In this document: one piece after another, positions 33,376 to 46,849 of the stretch | Layout: each line of letters opens with the position of its first letter | Numbering within the stretch: position 1 is the stretch's first letter | DNA from: Pyrus communis | Lineage: Eukaryota > Streptophyta > Magnoliopsida > Rosales > Rosaceae | Direction of reading: 5' to 3' | DNA: 64,000 nt | NCBI RefSeq assembly: GCF_963583255.1 | Contig: NC_084819.1 | Coordinates: forward strand, 13,050,471 to 13,114,470 | Notes under the pieces: model-generated | Databases searched by the model: none | What the model saw: the letters and a program-made list of their open reading frames with translations, nothing else | Told to the model about the DNA's origin: nothing | Position numbers and translations under genes: made by a program

Positions 33376-35159
33376 TTGAACTCAAGAACGCTTCCAACTT
33401 TCTGGTAGGTCCATCTGTAGAAATTGACAATGAAGGTGTGTAGCATAAAAAGGGAAAACGAAGAGAAAAAATGGTTTATACATTGATATCACATTTTCAC
33501 TTGTTTACATAGAGAAGAAAGGCATCCTGAAATTTCTATCAATCAGATGAAATGTTTGCCTTTCAATGTAGTAGTGATACTGCTTAAACAGCTTTGTACC
33601 TTGCTTTCCGGATTCTCATCCTTGTGTTCGTAGTAACTGGTTTTTTTGGATGCAATTTTATGATTATATCCTTTGATTATTTTTCCCCAAAGTTTATATT
33701 TCTGTTTCTCTCGGGGTGGGGAACCAAAGGTTTTAACCTGCATTGCCTGTGAGGAAGATGCCTGGCTTTACGGAGTATCTCTTCATTTAATTGGTTGCCA
33801 ACTACATAGGAAATAGACGAATCGTTCGAATTTTATCGGATGCCCCCGAAGAAACTACGTAGGAAATATTTGGGGAGTTTTGAGACTTTGAAGAACTTCA
33901 TATGCATTCTGTAGTTTGGATCCCTTTACCACTTAAGAGTCATTTTATCTTGAATTGCTCCTGAATTTATTTTTAACGTCTTGCTTTGCCTCCCACTGTT
34001 AAGTCTAAAAAAATATGTTAAATTTGCTGACGTCTTGTGTGAGAATTCTGGGTCTGGCAACGGACCATGCTTCCGTGTGGATCTATACACATAAGACACC
34101 TCCTACAACATCCCCTGATTTGTCATGCTAACCTTGGCCTATTTTTTAGTACAAATTTTTGTCTCGCGTAAAGTGAACATCATATGTGCTACATCATCAA
34201 ATTTAACACATTTTAGTTGAATTTGATGGTGGGGGGAAAAATGTAACACAAACAGTTAATTTCATAGGCAAATTAGGTCAAAATGACTATTAAGGAGCAA
34301 AGAGGTATTTCAAACATCTATTGGAAAACATTGTAGTAGTTACTTTTATGAAAGAGTTTTGAAGAATATGGGCTCCTTTCATTTGATCGAACTTCCGAAA
34401 CACAAAACGGTGCAATATGATATCCATGTTTCATAACCTCAGGCAAACTAGCTAGTTTGGCATTGTCCAAAATGTCTTCACCATGTGACGAAATTGCGTT
34501 ACAATGCATCTAACATCTTCCTCACCTCAAATGTTGTCAAGAGACATCGTAGCTAATGAATACCTCAATATTGTCAATCACGTACGATTATATGGGGTTT
34601 CATTGTTACGATACCTCTTACATCATTTTTGTTTTGCAGAGTGCCTATGGGCATCATTTTCTCACATGGAAAAGATATTTTGGAAAAGATCCACACTAGA
34701 AGAGAGTAGGCAATGCAATACAAATGCTAACACAAATTTGTATCATCTATTTGTACCATTATATCATTTATCTAATAAAAATGTGATTCACATGTGTTGA
34801 TGGACCTTACCTCTAATAAAAATATGTTCATTATCCATTGATCATGATAATTACATCCATCTGTAAGGCTGTAATACAAAGGTAACCTTCATCTTCGAAA
34901 TAAACAATTCAATCAAAATCAAGTAATAAAAAGTAAAAATTAAAATTTACGGGCTTTTTATCAAAAGTGGTTCATAAGATTGTTATAACTCCTCACTTTG
35001 GTATCTGCGATCTAAAATCGATAGAAGTAGTTCCTAAGATTGTTCATGGTCAATCAAGAAGTGGTTCTGGCGATTGTCTACCGTCAATCATTTTGATTAT
35101 TTTGTGAGAAATCTCCGCTAAATTGAGAATAGTTTTGTCAAACAACATTCCCAATTCAT
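33376..35159. other. PAE-2 downstream region, duplicated at 39578-41190
   Basis: Non-coding. From 33376 to about 34830 it matches 39578-41190 with indels (shared landmarks: gattatatcctttgattatt and aacgtcttgctttgcctccc). From about 34900 to 35159 the DNA is unique, with repeated phrases such as gtggttcataagattgt and gtagttcctaagattgt. Confidence 0.7.
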
Positions 35160-35935
35160 AATCTCTCAAGTCATATCAGGAATTAGGATAATTTGATTTT
35201 GCTGATCCTGTCACACGAAACTTAAGTTTAGTTACTGGTTTACATTTGTATACAGATCGTAATTCTAATTTTCCTTCCGACGACGAGGAACTCAAGATCT
35301 TTGAATAGATTGAAGTTGTTGAACTCACTCATTATATTGCAATATGTTGCACGAGTTTATCCAATGTACAGAACATGTATGGAGGTTAACAAGGATACAC
35401 GTGATGATAGCAAAGAACTTGCTAAGCACAAGAAAATATGGATTCCAGGTGTACTAAATTTCATCATGTACATCCTTGCTAGCCGTGTAAGTTAATCGTC
35501 TTATCTTGGTTTATTTTAACTGTTGCATAAGTTGCTGGTAAATATTGTTGAGTTACAAATGTAGTTCATCGTTTGTTTTGTACTCGGGGTATTTTGGTAT
35601 TTTTATTTCTGCTCAACGAGAGATAGATTGTTGGATCTCTGCTTGTTGAAGTGAAAATGGATGCTACTTAAGTACTTTACAATGTGATAATACTATGTTC
35701 AGAAATGTCACGCTTCTAAATGATTTCTGCCCAACAAATCCACCAAATCCAAAGGTATACGATTTTGGCATATTCGTTGACGCTCTCCAGTCTGGCATAG
35801 TGGGAACCTCAGATTTTCCTCAAAAACTCTTGATGTGTTTCTCATGGGCTTAAGAAATCTGAGATTTGTCCTACTTAAGTATATTTATTTAGATATTGCG
35901 TCATGCACATGAATTTTTTTTACAGTACACCGGTA
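35160..35935 (+). pseudogene. CNGC channel fragment (exons 3-4 only)
   Basis: Matches part of the intact channel gene at 41935-44588: intron 2 tail, exon 3 (35256-35486, reading NSLIILQYVARVYPMYRTC and IPGVLNFIMYILASR) and a damaged exon 4. The exon 4 acceptor is lost (gttttgtac instead of gttaggtac) and an extra base shifts the frame soon after. Exons 1, 2 and 5-7 are absent. It ends near 35935, where sequence related to 46860-47520 begins. Confidence 0.88.
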
Positions 35936-37105
35936 ACATTTGCTCCAATGATGTATCTTAGATAAGACCGCCCAATAGAAGTTACAACTCCCTGAAAATG
36001 GTGTAATGAATGTATGTAAAAGGAGGATTCATTCCTCTTGCACAAAGCATTCAATTCAACGTTAATTCAATTTCTCTAGTATGTAAAATCCATTTATAGA
36101 CATCAAGTATGAATCTATATCACTTTGACACAACGTAAATTTAATAATAAGGTGTATTGAGGAATTAGCTTAAGATGAAATACTTCTCCAAATCACCCTT
36201 TACGAGAAATTGCAACTCCGTGAAAATGGTATGATGAATGTCTATAAAATGAGGATGTACTCCTCAAGAAAAGTCAACAGTTCCGACATCATCTGAGGGG
36301 TTTACAACCACCACACCATTTGATACTACGCTTTCGATTTCTTTTAACTTCTTAAATACCACAAGTTTTGAATTATGCAACGGAGTAAGTTTGCCTAGCT
36401 ACACGGGCAGTTTCATACTCCAAAAATGAGTAGACAAACCCATATATTCACCCAAGTGGAAAACGTTCCCTACATATAAGTGAATGGATGTGTTCAATAC
36501 AATTTACTTTTCTTTTGCTCAACACCAAACAAAAGAAAAATTAGAATTCGATAAATTGTGCCTACAAATGAAAAACTGGGATTAATTCCGAAGCATTACT
36601 ACATGAAGCTTAAAATTTTAGCTTGCATCAACCTGTATTAGTGATCCAATACGATGCATGTGAGCCTAATTCCGAAACATTTTTACCAACTCAAGTCTTT
36701 CTAATTCTACCCAAAATATGTCAAATAAGAACATGTATTGTACCACAATTAATTGTACTAGAGAAAGCTCTTTATGTGACTTCCAATGGCTGTTACAGTC
36801 ATAATGAACGATTATGCAGCAATTCAAAGACTCCCCTCGACAATTCCAGTGAGAAATTGATTCATACTATTGACTCTTGACAAATACAAAACTACGTTGC
36901 AATTCATCCGAGTGCAGATCTAGAGGAAATTCCTAACCAGTCTCATTTTATATCGACTACAAACAGATCATAGTTCCACTTTCCCTCTATTTCTCCATGT
37001 TCCATATTCCATGGAAGTGTTTGATCATGCTCCTTTATTCTAGCTCCACTCCCCCAAATTTAGGTTGTGGCTCATTACTTGAGCCTTAATTTTTGGACCA
37101 ACATA
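35936..37105. other. Scrambled pieces of the CNGC flanking region
   Basis: About 35950-36580 matches about 46850-47520 (landmarks: gatgtatcttagataaga, ttctctagtatgtaaaatcc, ggggtttacaaccaccac). About 36730-36935 matches about 44695-44890 (gagaaagctctttatgtga, gcagatctagaggaa). The two pieces are adjacent here but lie in the opposite order and about 2 kb apart downstream of the intact channel gene. No gene. Confidence 0.75.
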
Positions 37106-39577
37106 GTGCCTTCGGCACCTACATCTTTTAGTGAACCTGTTCAAGATGAAATCTTTCTAGGACTATACAAGGATCATATTTCCTTGTGTACGCTTCCAGG
37201 ATCATATAATATCTCTAAATCATAAATTTCATAAAATGATGGTGTTCCATATTCCATGCAAGTGTTTGATCATGCTCCTTTATCCATACGTCAGGATATG
37301 AGACCTATCAAAACGGAGCACCTACATACCGCATTTTTCTAAAATGTTCGAAATTCTTCCTATCAAGTTAGAATAGGAATTTTTTTTTTTTTTTAAAATT
37401 GTTTTACGTGCATAATGCTTTTCCCTTTTTTCTTCCCTAGTGCATCCTCTGTGCTTGGGATAGTGAATTCATAAAGAAATACGAGGGAAAGTTTTGAGCC
37501 ATTTTCTGTTTCCTACATTTCCTTCAAAACCCAGCTTATGATTTTTGGCAGGTAATTTACTTCAAAACCCAAGCTTCATTTACTTGTTATCAGAAATTGA
37601 TTTACATTCTTCTCTCATTTCCTAATTTTATGACATTAGATACAACATATCTTGATACCAGAAGCAGCAGATCCACGTGGCTATTGGAAAAAAGTGTAAA
37701 CTGAACATTCACAATTGCAATCCCAACCAGCTTGAAATAGTACATGGTGATTAAATTTGAGAAGACCAAATTATATATTGCCCGACTGTCCAGGAAAACC
37801 ACATACACCTAATGCTGGCCCGACTCTATGTAGCTAAGCATGCTTGTGGCCCACTCTTCATGCGCTACTATCCCAATGATCTGATAATTCTTAATTCAAG
37901 TGGTTGATCGTAACCATCTATGGATTTTTGTGGATTATAAACCAGCATATTTGCACACTGCATGCTGTGATGAGCAGGAAGTTTGGTTCTTCTCATCGCG
38001 TTGCATTTAAAATATCCTATGAAAAATGTTACCCTAAGAATCCTAGAGTTTGTGGGCCATAAACCAGGATTTTTTACCGTTGCAAGTTGCAAGAGTGGGC
38101 ATTACTAGTGTCAACTTCACAGATGTACATTGTCAAACTAGGGGACTATTAAGTATTGGTTCATCTTGCATGTATTTTGTAGCTTCAGGCTTCTTGTCAA
38201 TCGAAAAATAGGGTCCACAGATAGGTCATTGCAATTCGTTCTATTATGAAGTGTAATTGTAAACAGATATTGTGGCAGATTAACGTATCAACTTATTTCA
38301 TATAGGTTTCTGTGATTCTACGCTGAAAGTACAGATTGAATTCCAAAAACATACGGAATGAGGAATGTTTATAAATTCATGTTATATTCATTGCTAGACA
38401 TGGATAACCGAGACATGACATTCACCCACTTCTCAACGAATAAACAATAAGTTGTGGAAATTTTAATCTTCTCATTCCTTTATTGGAAACCAAATGGTTT
38501 TCTGTCATTTTCAAACTACTTTTCTGACTGATTTGAAGTTTCATAGACAATTGCAGAGTCTGGGTGATTGGTACTTTAGTTGGAATGTGGTAAAGCAAAC
38601 TGACTGCCCATTTCCATGCCATCCTGGGATTTGGATCCTCTCCTAAGAGGCTAAGCCCAAGGAGAGGATTCTCCTGATCAAGTAGTGTGGACCGTTCGAT
38701 TTTTATTTAACAGCTATAAATATAAGGGTTCCTTTAAAGTTATATTAATTATAACTGTTGGATAAAAATTCAACGACCCACACTGCTTAATTAGGAGGAT
38801 TCTCTCCTTCGGCTCAGGAGAGGATCCAAATCGTCCCACCTGCTATCATATAAAGCTCACTGCTCTATGACCTTTTTTTATTGAACTCAAGAAAACTTCG
38901 AACTTTCTAGTGGACTATTCCCAACCTTAGATCTTTATTCCTGGCGGAAATCTTCCCTTATTGTTTATGCTCCTCTCCCTGTAGACATTGAGTAGGAGGT
39001 GTCTATCAAACCCGAAAAGAAAATAGAGACAAGGTGTGAAGAAAATAGAATAGCAGTTTATACTTGCCATCATGTTACAAGTTTTTTACATAGAGGAGGA
39101 GAGAAACACTTTTTAGTATAATGTTCTTTGTGCTTTCAGTGTAGTAATTGTTCTTTTGATGTAAACATGTATGCCGTGGATATCTTGTGTACTTTGCTTT
39201 CCAGAAAAAAGATTTAGCAACGAAAATACGGAGACTGGAGACAAGATGAAAGTTTAATGATCTTCCTCCCCTTGTTGCTTGTTTGCTCACTTTCCTCGAG
39301 GTTTTCGAAATATATGTATGTGCAACTGAGTGCCTGAATACCACGAGTTTGGCATTACGGCATCAAAATCTGCTAATCCTTTTTGTTTGAAAACAAATGG
39401 TTTTCTGTCATTTTTCATACTGAACTTGTTATCTGACTGGTTTGAACTTTGGAAGACAATTGCAGAGTCTGTGGGCGACTGGTACTTTGGTCGAAATGCA
39501 GTAAAGCAAATTGACTGTCCATTCCCATGCAATCCCACCTGCTATCATATGAATTTCACTGCTTTCTCACGAGGTTG
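37106..39577 (+). pseudogene. PAE-2 3' fragment, multiply broken
   Basis: Begins within intron 6 of PAE-2 (gtgccttcggcacctacatc, matching 30457 onward). Exons 7, 8 and most of 9 are deleted, the join being near 37520. Exon 10 carries an extra base (tggaaaaaagtgt). Exon 11 contains an in-frame stop (gaatgaggaatg for gaaggaggaatg). The 12a-type exon near 38549 is interrupted by a MITE. The 12b-type exon (39456-39577) is well preserved. There is no start and no catalytic Ser exon, so it is not functional. Confidence 0.9.
38625..38833. mobile_element. MITE inside the PAE pseudogene
   Basis: Inserted in the 12a-type exon with a 3-bp duplication tcc (38622-38624 and 38834-38836). Ends are gatttggatcctctcct on the left and aggagaggatccaaatc on the right; 209 bp with further internal inverted repeats. 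A related element is the hairpin at 5811-5996. The matching site in PAE-2 (ccatgccatcccacctg) is empty. Confidence 0.85.
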
Positions 39578-41934
39578 ATTGAACTCAAGAACGCTTCCAA
39601 CTTTCTGGTAGGCCCATCTGTAGAAATTGACAATGAAGGTGTGTAGCAGAAAAAGGGAAAACGAAAAGAAAAAACGGTTTATGCATTGATATTGCATTTT
39701 CACATGTTTACATAGAGAAGAAACACATCCTCTAATTTCCATATCAACCAGATGAAATGTTTGCGTTAGAGAAGCTGGATCCTCTAATATTGCAGGTAGT
39801 AGTGATACTTCTTAAACTTGCTTTCTGGATTCTCATGCTTGCGTTAGTAGTAACTATTTTTTTCGTTGCAATTTTATGATTATATCCTTTGATTATTTTT
39901 CCCCAAAGTTTATAGTTCTGTTTCTCTACGGGTAGGGAACCAAAGGTTTTAACCTTCAATTGCCCGTGAGGAAGATGCCTCGCTTTACAGAGTATCTCTT
40001 CATTTAGTTGGTTGCCAACTACAAAGGAAACAGATGAATCGTTCAAATTTTATCGGATGTCTTGAGACTTTGAAGAACTTCATATGCAATTTGTAGTTTG
40101 GATCCCTTTACATCTTGAGGTCATTTTATCCTGTATTGCTTCTGAATTTTATTTTTAACGTCTTGCTTTGCCTCCCACTGTTAAGTCTGTCAAAAATATG
40201 TTAAATTTGCTAACGTCTTGTGTGAGAAATTCTTGGTCCGGCAACGGACCACGTGTCTGTGCGGATCCATACACATAAGACACATCCTGCCCCATTCCCT
40301 GATTTGTCATGCTAACCTTGACCCACTCTTTGGTTCCAACCCCTCTAACATGTTTCTAGTTCTGGGTGCCGAATAGAAGACCTCCTCATGGCCACATTTT
40401 AGCAAAAAAGTAAACCTCAACGCACCACATCATCAAATTTAATAAATCTATTATACAATTTGAAGATGAAGGGTAAAGTGAGACACAAGAATGTTAAGAG
40501 ATAAGTGGTCTTAAAATGAATTTTAACGAGCAAATTGGTGCTTAGAACATCTATAGGCAAGCATAGTGGTACAAATTTTTGTCTCTCAAAGTGAACCTCA
40601 CATGTGCTACATCATCAAATTTAACAGATTTGAGTAGAATTTGATAGTGAAGGTAAAAATGTAACACAAACAGTTAATTTCATAGGCAAATTAGGTCAAA
40701 ATGACTATTAAGGAGCAAAGAGGGATTTCAAGCATCCATTGGAAAACATTGTAGTAGTTACTTTATGAAAGAGTTTTGAAGAATCTGGGAATCCAATTCT
40801 TTCATTTGATCTGACTTCCGACGCACAAAACGGTGCAATATGTCTTGTCCAAAATGTCTTTCCCATGTACAAAATTGTGTTACAATGCATCAACATCTTC
40901 CTCACCTCAAATGTTGTCAAGACATCGTAGCTAATAAAAACCCTCACTTTCATCAATTACGTACAATTATAAGGGGTTTCATTGTTACGATACCTCTTAC
41001 ACCATTTCGGGTTCGTAGAGTGCCGATGGGCATCATTTTCTCACATGGGAAAGATATTTTGGAAAAGATCCACACTAGAAGAAAGTAGACAATACAGTAC
41101 AAATGCTAACATAAATTTGTATCATTTATTTGTACTATTATTTGTACTATTTATCTAATAAAAATATGATCCACGTGTGTTAATGGACCTTATCTCTATT
41201 AAGTGTAGCACTACTATTTTTTTTTTCCTCCTTGGCTATCCTTCCTTTCTTTTCTTTTTTCTGTCTCCCTCCAGTTTTTACCGTTCCTTGTAGAGTACTC
41301 TACCTTTCTCTTTTCTTTTTCTTTTTCTTTTTCCTTTTTCCTTTTTCCTTTTTTTTTTTAAGTATAAAGATCAAGTTTCTTTCTCCCACCAGTTTTTCCC
41401 GTTCCTTCTGGAGCATCCCACCTCTCCCTTTTCTTTTTCTTTCATTTATTTCTTGACGAAAAACAATCAAATAATTAAATATTGTTGACAAGAACTTCTG
41501 TTCTTTCCTTGGTAAAGTGAATAAGTGGAAAAGAAAAGAATAGAAATAAAGAGAAAACAATATGCACGCGACTACTAAAATCAGTAAAAAAAATATTTTT
41601 AGAAAAATTAAACCACGAGGGGAAAATAAATAAGAAAAAAAAAAATCCTTAGTTCATAGTTTCATCATTTATCTTTCTACAAAAAACAATGACGATGTCA
41701 TGTAGTTGAGTCAAATAATTAAAATGCAAATATGGGTTATCACACTTCTAGTTCACTCTTCTAGGATCCGACCCCTTAACTTGTCCATTCAACTCCTAGC
41801 CTACTTATTCTCCATCATGAAGTGGTTGTAGTTAGCATATATATGTACTTTGTTGTAACTTCAAGAAGCTCCTCATTCGAGTCTTTGATAGCTCAGAGGA
41901 TCTTCTACGCATCGTAACTTAGTAAACTTAAGTT
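39578..41934. other. Downstream copy of the PAE-2 flank and CNGC promoter region
   Basis: 39578-41190 repeats 33376-34830. Next come a pyrimidine-rich low-complexity tract (41222-41450) and an A-rich stretch near 41590-41645. 41740-41934, just upstream of the channel ATG, probably holds its promoter and leader; a diverged copy of that segment is found at 51060-51310. Confidence 0.65.
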
Positions 41935-44588
41935 ATGAGGAAATCCGATAAGCCAGTTCCACAAACGGAGAGCTCCGATGACAGTTCAATCGACCTTGCA
42001 AGGTTTCATATTTCTTTTAATATCTAACATATTTTAGTTTTCTTTTAAAATTAAAACAAAGGATTTTTGCATCAGATCATTATGGTTGTTCGAAATAGGA
42101 ATAAACAAATCGAATAAATGAATTTCATGTTTAATTCTTGTGTATTAATTTTTCAGCTTGTCAGGTGAAAATTTTTTAGAGCTTGCAAAAGGGAAGTATG
42201 GCAAGAGAGATGGAGGAAATAGATCAACGTGGTCAATACAATGCGATGGAAATTCAATACAACGTGCTATACAATCTATATTGTTTGGGATAGGATGTTT
42301 GTTCGTCATCATGATTTATTTTGGCCCGATGCTTGTGGACCCTTTGTTCTTGTACGTTCCCATCATCAATGAAAATATCAAGTGTCTCGCGTTGGACGAA
42401 AAATTAAAAAAAATAGCTATTGTTTTGAGAGCATTTACAGATCTCGTTTATCTACTTCAAATCATCTATTTTGTGTTGCCTACGTGGTGCAAATTGAACA
42501 TTATGGAAGATCTCCTAACTGCTGATGAGTTTTTCGTACTACGCAAATCCCTAATACAAAACATTTTAGCTGTTCTTCCTATTCCACATGTAAGTCAGTT
42601 ACTTTTCTGAGGTAAATTATTTTTCGTAATCTCTTAAGTCATATATTAGGAATTAGAATAATTTGATTTTGCTGATTCTGTCACACAACACTTTAAGTTT
42701 AGCTATTGGTTTGCATTTGTGTACAGATCGTAATTCTAATTTTCCTTCCAACAACGAGGAACTCAAGATCTTTGAATAGAATGAAGTTTTTGAACTCACT
42801 TATTCTATTGCAATATGTTCCGCGAGCTTATCCAATGTACAAAGTATGTAAGGACTTTAACAAGGAAACACGTGAACGTAGCAAGGAACTTGCTAGGAGA
42901 AAGCAAATATGGATTCCAGGTGTATTAAATTTCATCATGTACATCCTTGCTAGCCATGTAAGTTATTGTCTTATCTTAGTTTATTTTAACTACTCCCTAA
43001 GTTGCTTGTAAATATCGTTGAGTTACAAATGTAGTTCTTGGTTTGTTAGGTACTTGGGGCATTTTGGTACTTTTTTTCTGCTCAGCGAGAGATAGATTGT
43101 TGGATCTCTGCTTGTCGAAGTGAAAATGGATGCAACTTAAGTACTTTACAATGTGATAATACTCCTTTCAGAAACGTCACACTTCTAAATGATTTATGTC
43201 CAACAAATCCACAAAATCCAATGGCATACGATTTTGGCATATTCATTGACACTCTCCAGTCTGGCATAGTGGGAACAACAGATTTTCCTCACAAACTCTT
43301 GATGTGTTTCTCATGGGGATTACGAAATCTGAGGTTTGTCCGACCTAAGTATTTTTATTCTTAGATATTGCGTCATGCACATGAATTTTTTTACCATGCC
43401 GGTACACGGAATGTGCCCGTGTTTGACTATCAAGATTCAGTCACGCAAGCCGTCCAATGAGTTGCCCCTTTTCAAATATTGTTTTAATATATTGCTCCAA
43501 TGAATTCTGCAGTTCTTTTGCTTCAAACCTCAACTCTAGTACCTATGCATGGGAAAGCGTATTTGTAATTTTTATTTCTATCAGTGGCCTGCTACTATTC
43601 ATGTATCTGCTTGGACATGTGCAGGTCGGTGATGAATTATATATTGTGTATCTGGTTTTCTTTTGAGTAGTTTTTACATATATGCATGTAAATTTCAGGA
43701 TTTAATAAACTCAATGTCAAACCTCCGTGTTGTGGAGTAGATATTTATGCAGGCAATTAGCAAAACATCCAAGATATCGCAGCGGAAATCAGTCATATGT
43801 CCACAAATAAAGTTCATGGTATCTGAATATAGACTCCGTAGCGAAATACAAGATGAGATTTGGGACTTAGTAAGAGAAGCACTTGAAGTGGACGAAGATA
43901 ATCCTGCGGCGAATATCTTCTCGTTACTTCCTTTGGAACTTAAGAAACATATGAAGCGGTATCTCTTCTTGGCTACACTACGGAAAGTAATGTCCTATCT
44001 CTCTCAATATCTCCATGTACATAACTCTATATAAACTTGTGGCAGTAGATGGTTTTTCGAGTAGTCTAGTTAACGAATTCAAGCTATTATATAGATAAGA
44101 GCATGAACTCCCCTTTGAGTTCTTATCGATGTATTCTTAAGTTTCTAATTACATGTATGAATTAACCCCAGTTGCCAGGGCTTGAAAACATAGACAGACA
44201 AGTGTTGGAAAAAATCATGAAACATCTTGAGCCAGTTAGCTATGCTGATGGTACCTATATTATTCGAGAGGGGGAGCCACTAGATAGGATGCTCTTCATC
44301 ACGCAGGGCATTGCACTTGCTTACAAGACTGGAACTACTGGTGGCGAAAGTGGCTCGTCAAGCACTACACATATTCCGCAAGCTAAGGTTTATGGAGAAG
44401 AACTTATGGCTTGGGCGGCAACATCTACCCAATTTTCCGGCTTACCCATCTCAGACCAAACTGTCAAGTCCCACGAAAAAGTTGAAGTCTTTGCAATCAG
44501 GGCTGCCAGATTAAAAAGTATTGTCTCTAAGTTCTCGACGCATTTCAACACACAGGATATTACTACGGTGGAAATAACTAGTAACTAG
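41935..44588 (+). CDS. Cyclic-nucleotide-gated ion channel (plant CNGC family), short C-terminus
   Basis: Six-transmembrane cation channel, 592 residues; plant CNGCs are usually about 650-750. Exons: 41935-42002, 42157-42589, 42727-42957, 43050-43333, 43513-43624, 43753-43986 and 44172-44588; all GT-AG, no break. S1 lies around FGIGCLFVIMIYFGPMLVDP and S4 around LQYVPRAYPMYKVC. S5 is in GVLNFIMYILASHVLGAFWY and S6 in VFVIFISISGLLLFMYLLG. The pore segment reads FSWGLRNL then SSFASNLNSSTYAWE, putting Ala342-Ser343-Asn344 at the usual filter triplet. The C-linker and the cyclic-nucleotide-binding fold (DGTYIIREGEPLDRMLFI, KVYGEELMAW) follow. The protein stops soon after, so the usual C-terminal IQ calmodulin-binding region is missing or replaced. 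Damaged fragments of relatives lie at 35160 and 51060. Confidence 0.9.
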
Positions 44589-45423
44589 ATTTTTAATTCA
44601 AAATAATTATATATTCAGCTATTTTTCAAATTTAAAGAATTTAAACGTCATCTACTTTCCTCAACATTAGCAAAACACAAGAATACCTGTCAGGTTCAAT
44701 TGTACCACAATTGTAATAGAGAAAGCTCTTTATGTGAGTTTCGATGTCTGTTAATGAAGGTTTAAGCAGCAATCCAAAGACTCCCCTCAACAGTTCCATT
44801 GAGAAATTGACTAATACTATATACTCTCGACCAATACAAAACTAAGTTGCAATTCTTCTGAGTGCAGGTCTAGAGGAACTTCCTAACCAAAGATTGGTCC
44901 TATAATATTTCATCACTATGTTTTTTTTTTTTTTTTTTTTTTGGCTAAATAGGATCCAAATTCAATCACTCCAAGTAATACCAATCATGGAACCGAACGA
45001 GAAGGAGTCCGTTTCCTTTCCTACTTGCATCGAACAGATTCAAACAGGAATCCAACAATATATGTACATACAATACATATGCCAAAGTCAGAAACATCTG
45101 ATCAGACGAGAAACATAAAGCAATTACAAAACAAGCTCATAAGTGCCAACTAACAACACATCAACACGAAAAGTTATCCACAATATCGACCAAAATCCCT
45201 AATTATAGTCCATTAAAACCAGCATTCTAATCTAAATTTCTACACATAAAGAAAAAGAAAGCGCTGTGGTCCTGTAATTTGTTGATATGCAGCGTGGGCT
45301 AGCTGATTCGGTATATTCACCATTAGCAACCAAATTCAAACATGGTATTCAATTTTTCCCGATTTTCTCGGAATCCAAACGGAGGATAAGAAAAGGGGAG
45401 TTAAGGCAGAGGAAAAAAATCAC
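44589..45423. other. CNGC 3' flank
   Basis: 44695-44890 is the source-like match of 36730-36935. A T run sits at 44921-44942. No coding evidence except the orphan exon that follows on the opposite strand. Confidence 0.5.
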
Positions 45424-45477
45424 GAGCTGTCTGACACGGAGAGCCTGGAGAAATTTCCGGGCTAAGATCGCAGCCAT
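45424..45477 (-). pseudogene. Orphan first exon resembling complex I TYKY (NDUFS8-like) presequence
   Basis: On the minus strand an ATG at 45477 opens MAAILARKFLQALRVRQL, followed by a gtgatt donor. This looks like the mitochondrial targeting start of plant NADH dehydrogenase iron-sulfur protein 8, from memory of the family and not from a search. About 150 bp upstream resembles a leader. No later exons, including the ferredoxin-like cysteine motifs, are found between 45423 and 44600, so it seems to be an isolated fragment. Confidence 0.35.
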
Positions 45478-45779
45478 GGCCGGTGGTGGCTGAGTCGATG
45501 GGTCTTCGTCGACGCGAGCGGTTCGATTTGGGGACGTGAGCAGGCCAGTGCCAATCCTACATTTTCTCCCCTTCTGTCGATATGGGGCTCTGTGTAAGTG
45601 ACCTCTCCCTTTTTTTCTCAAACATAACATTTTAATTATTTGTACCATTATTTGTACAATCGGTTTAATAAGAATGGAATATACTTCCTTTTGATAGACC
45701 TTACCCCTTTAAATGATAAGTATAGCACTACTTTTTCTTCTTCTTCTCTTTGGCTGTCCAGTAGGAATATTTCAAAAAC

Positions 45780-46485
45780 TAGAGAATTTAAGGTCATCTC
45801 CAATGAATCATGTCATAGGGCTATAAGCTCGTTTATAGCCTGAAATGAAGAAAAAAACCATCTCCACTGGATCCAATGGAGGTCCAGAGCAAAGGAAAAA
45901 GGGACTCATTGGGCCAAACTCTAGCCCATGGCCATCAGGTTAGGCATTTGAAGCTAGCTAGCCAGCTAGCTGTCAGCAATACACATGCTAACTGACGTCA
46001 GCTAATCATTCGATTTGAATTTTTTGATTTTGTTTTTTAAGACGAAATTAAAAAAAAAAATAAAAATCTAATTTCTTTTTATAAATATCTAAGTCAATTC
46101 TCACATCATTTTCACCTTTTCATACTATGTTACTTCATTTTATTTCAATTCTTCACATTCCTTAAATTCCTATATGAAATATTTTATTTTTTTTGAAGCA
46201 AAACAAACATAGCATTTCGAAAAATTAGAAGGATTACATAAAGATAAGAAATATGAAGAGTTACTCATTTATAAATATGGTAGTTTAATTCAATTCACCA
46301 ATAAAGTTAAAGAACAAACTTAAAAAAAACAATAAATTATTGAGGGGGCTAAAAAAATAGCCCCTTCAGTTGGAGGTGATATATAAATATGACATGATAG
46401 TGTTCATTAATTTTTTTTTTTAAATTTTACAAAGCTATAATCTAGACGGGGACTAAACATGGCCCCTTCTAAGTCCTTAGAAAAG
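45780..46485. repeat. Probable hAT-like MITE remnants
   Basis: Phrases such as ggtcatctccaatgaatcat, gggccaaactctagccca, aaaatagccccttcagttgg and ggcccttctaagtc-like ends resemble common plant hAT-type MITE termini (ccatctccaa/ggccc). The parts are diverged and the ends cannot be fixed. Confidence 0.4.
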
Positions 46486-46849
46486 CTGTCTTCAGTAACT
46501 TATGAGCCAAACAAGCCCGAAAGGTCAATTTGTCTAGTACTGCACATGTACACTCTTTCAATCAACATGACAAAAGGTCTTGGAATCTAAGGCTAAGATT
46601 TTGATGCAATTAGTTGCGATGCCTTGAGAATATGCTCCATTAGGAATTTCTCAAAAATTCCCCGTTTCGCCACTTTTCCATCAAAATAGATTATGCTGCC
46701 ATTTGTAATGGAATTACAAAGGAAAGTATCAAAAATCTTCAAAAGTATATACTTTTATTGGGTAATATATGGGAAAATATTGACTCATCAATATGATAAA
46801 AGTTATAACCTTTCTGTAAGTGATGTGTATTAGATAAGACAATCCAATA

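Noticed and set aside
41232..41560. Phe-rich and Lys-rich frames in the pyrimidine tract
   Set aside because: Low-complexity sequence only; no domain, no splice context.
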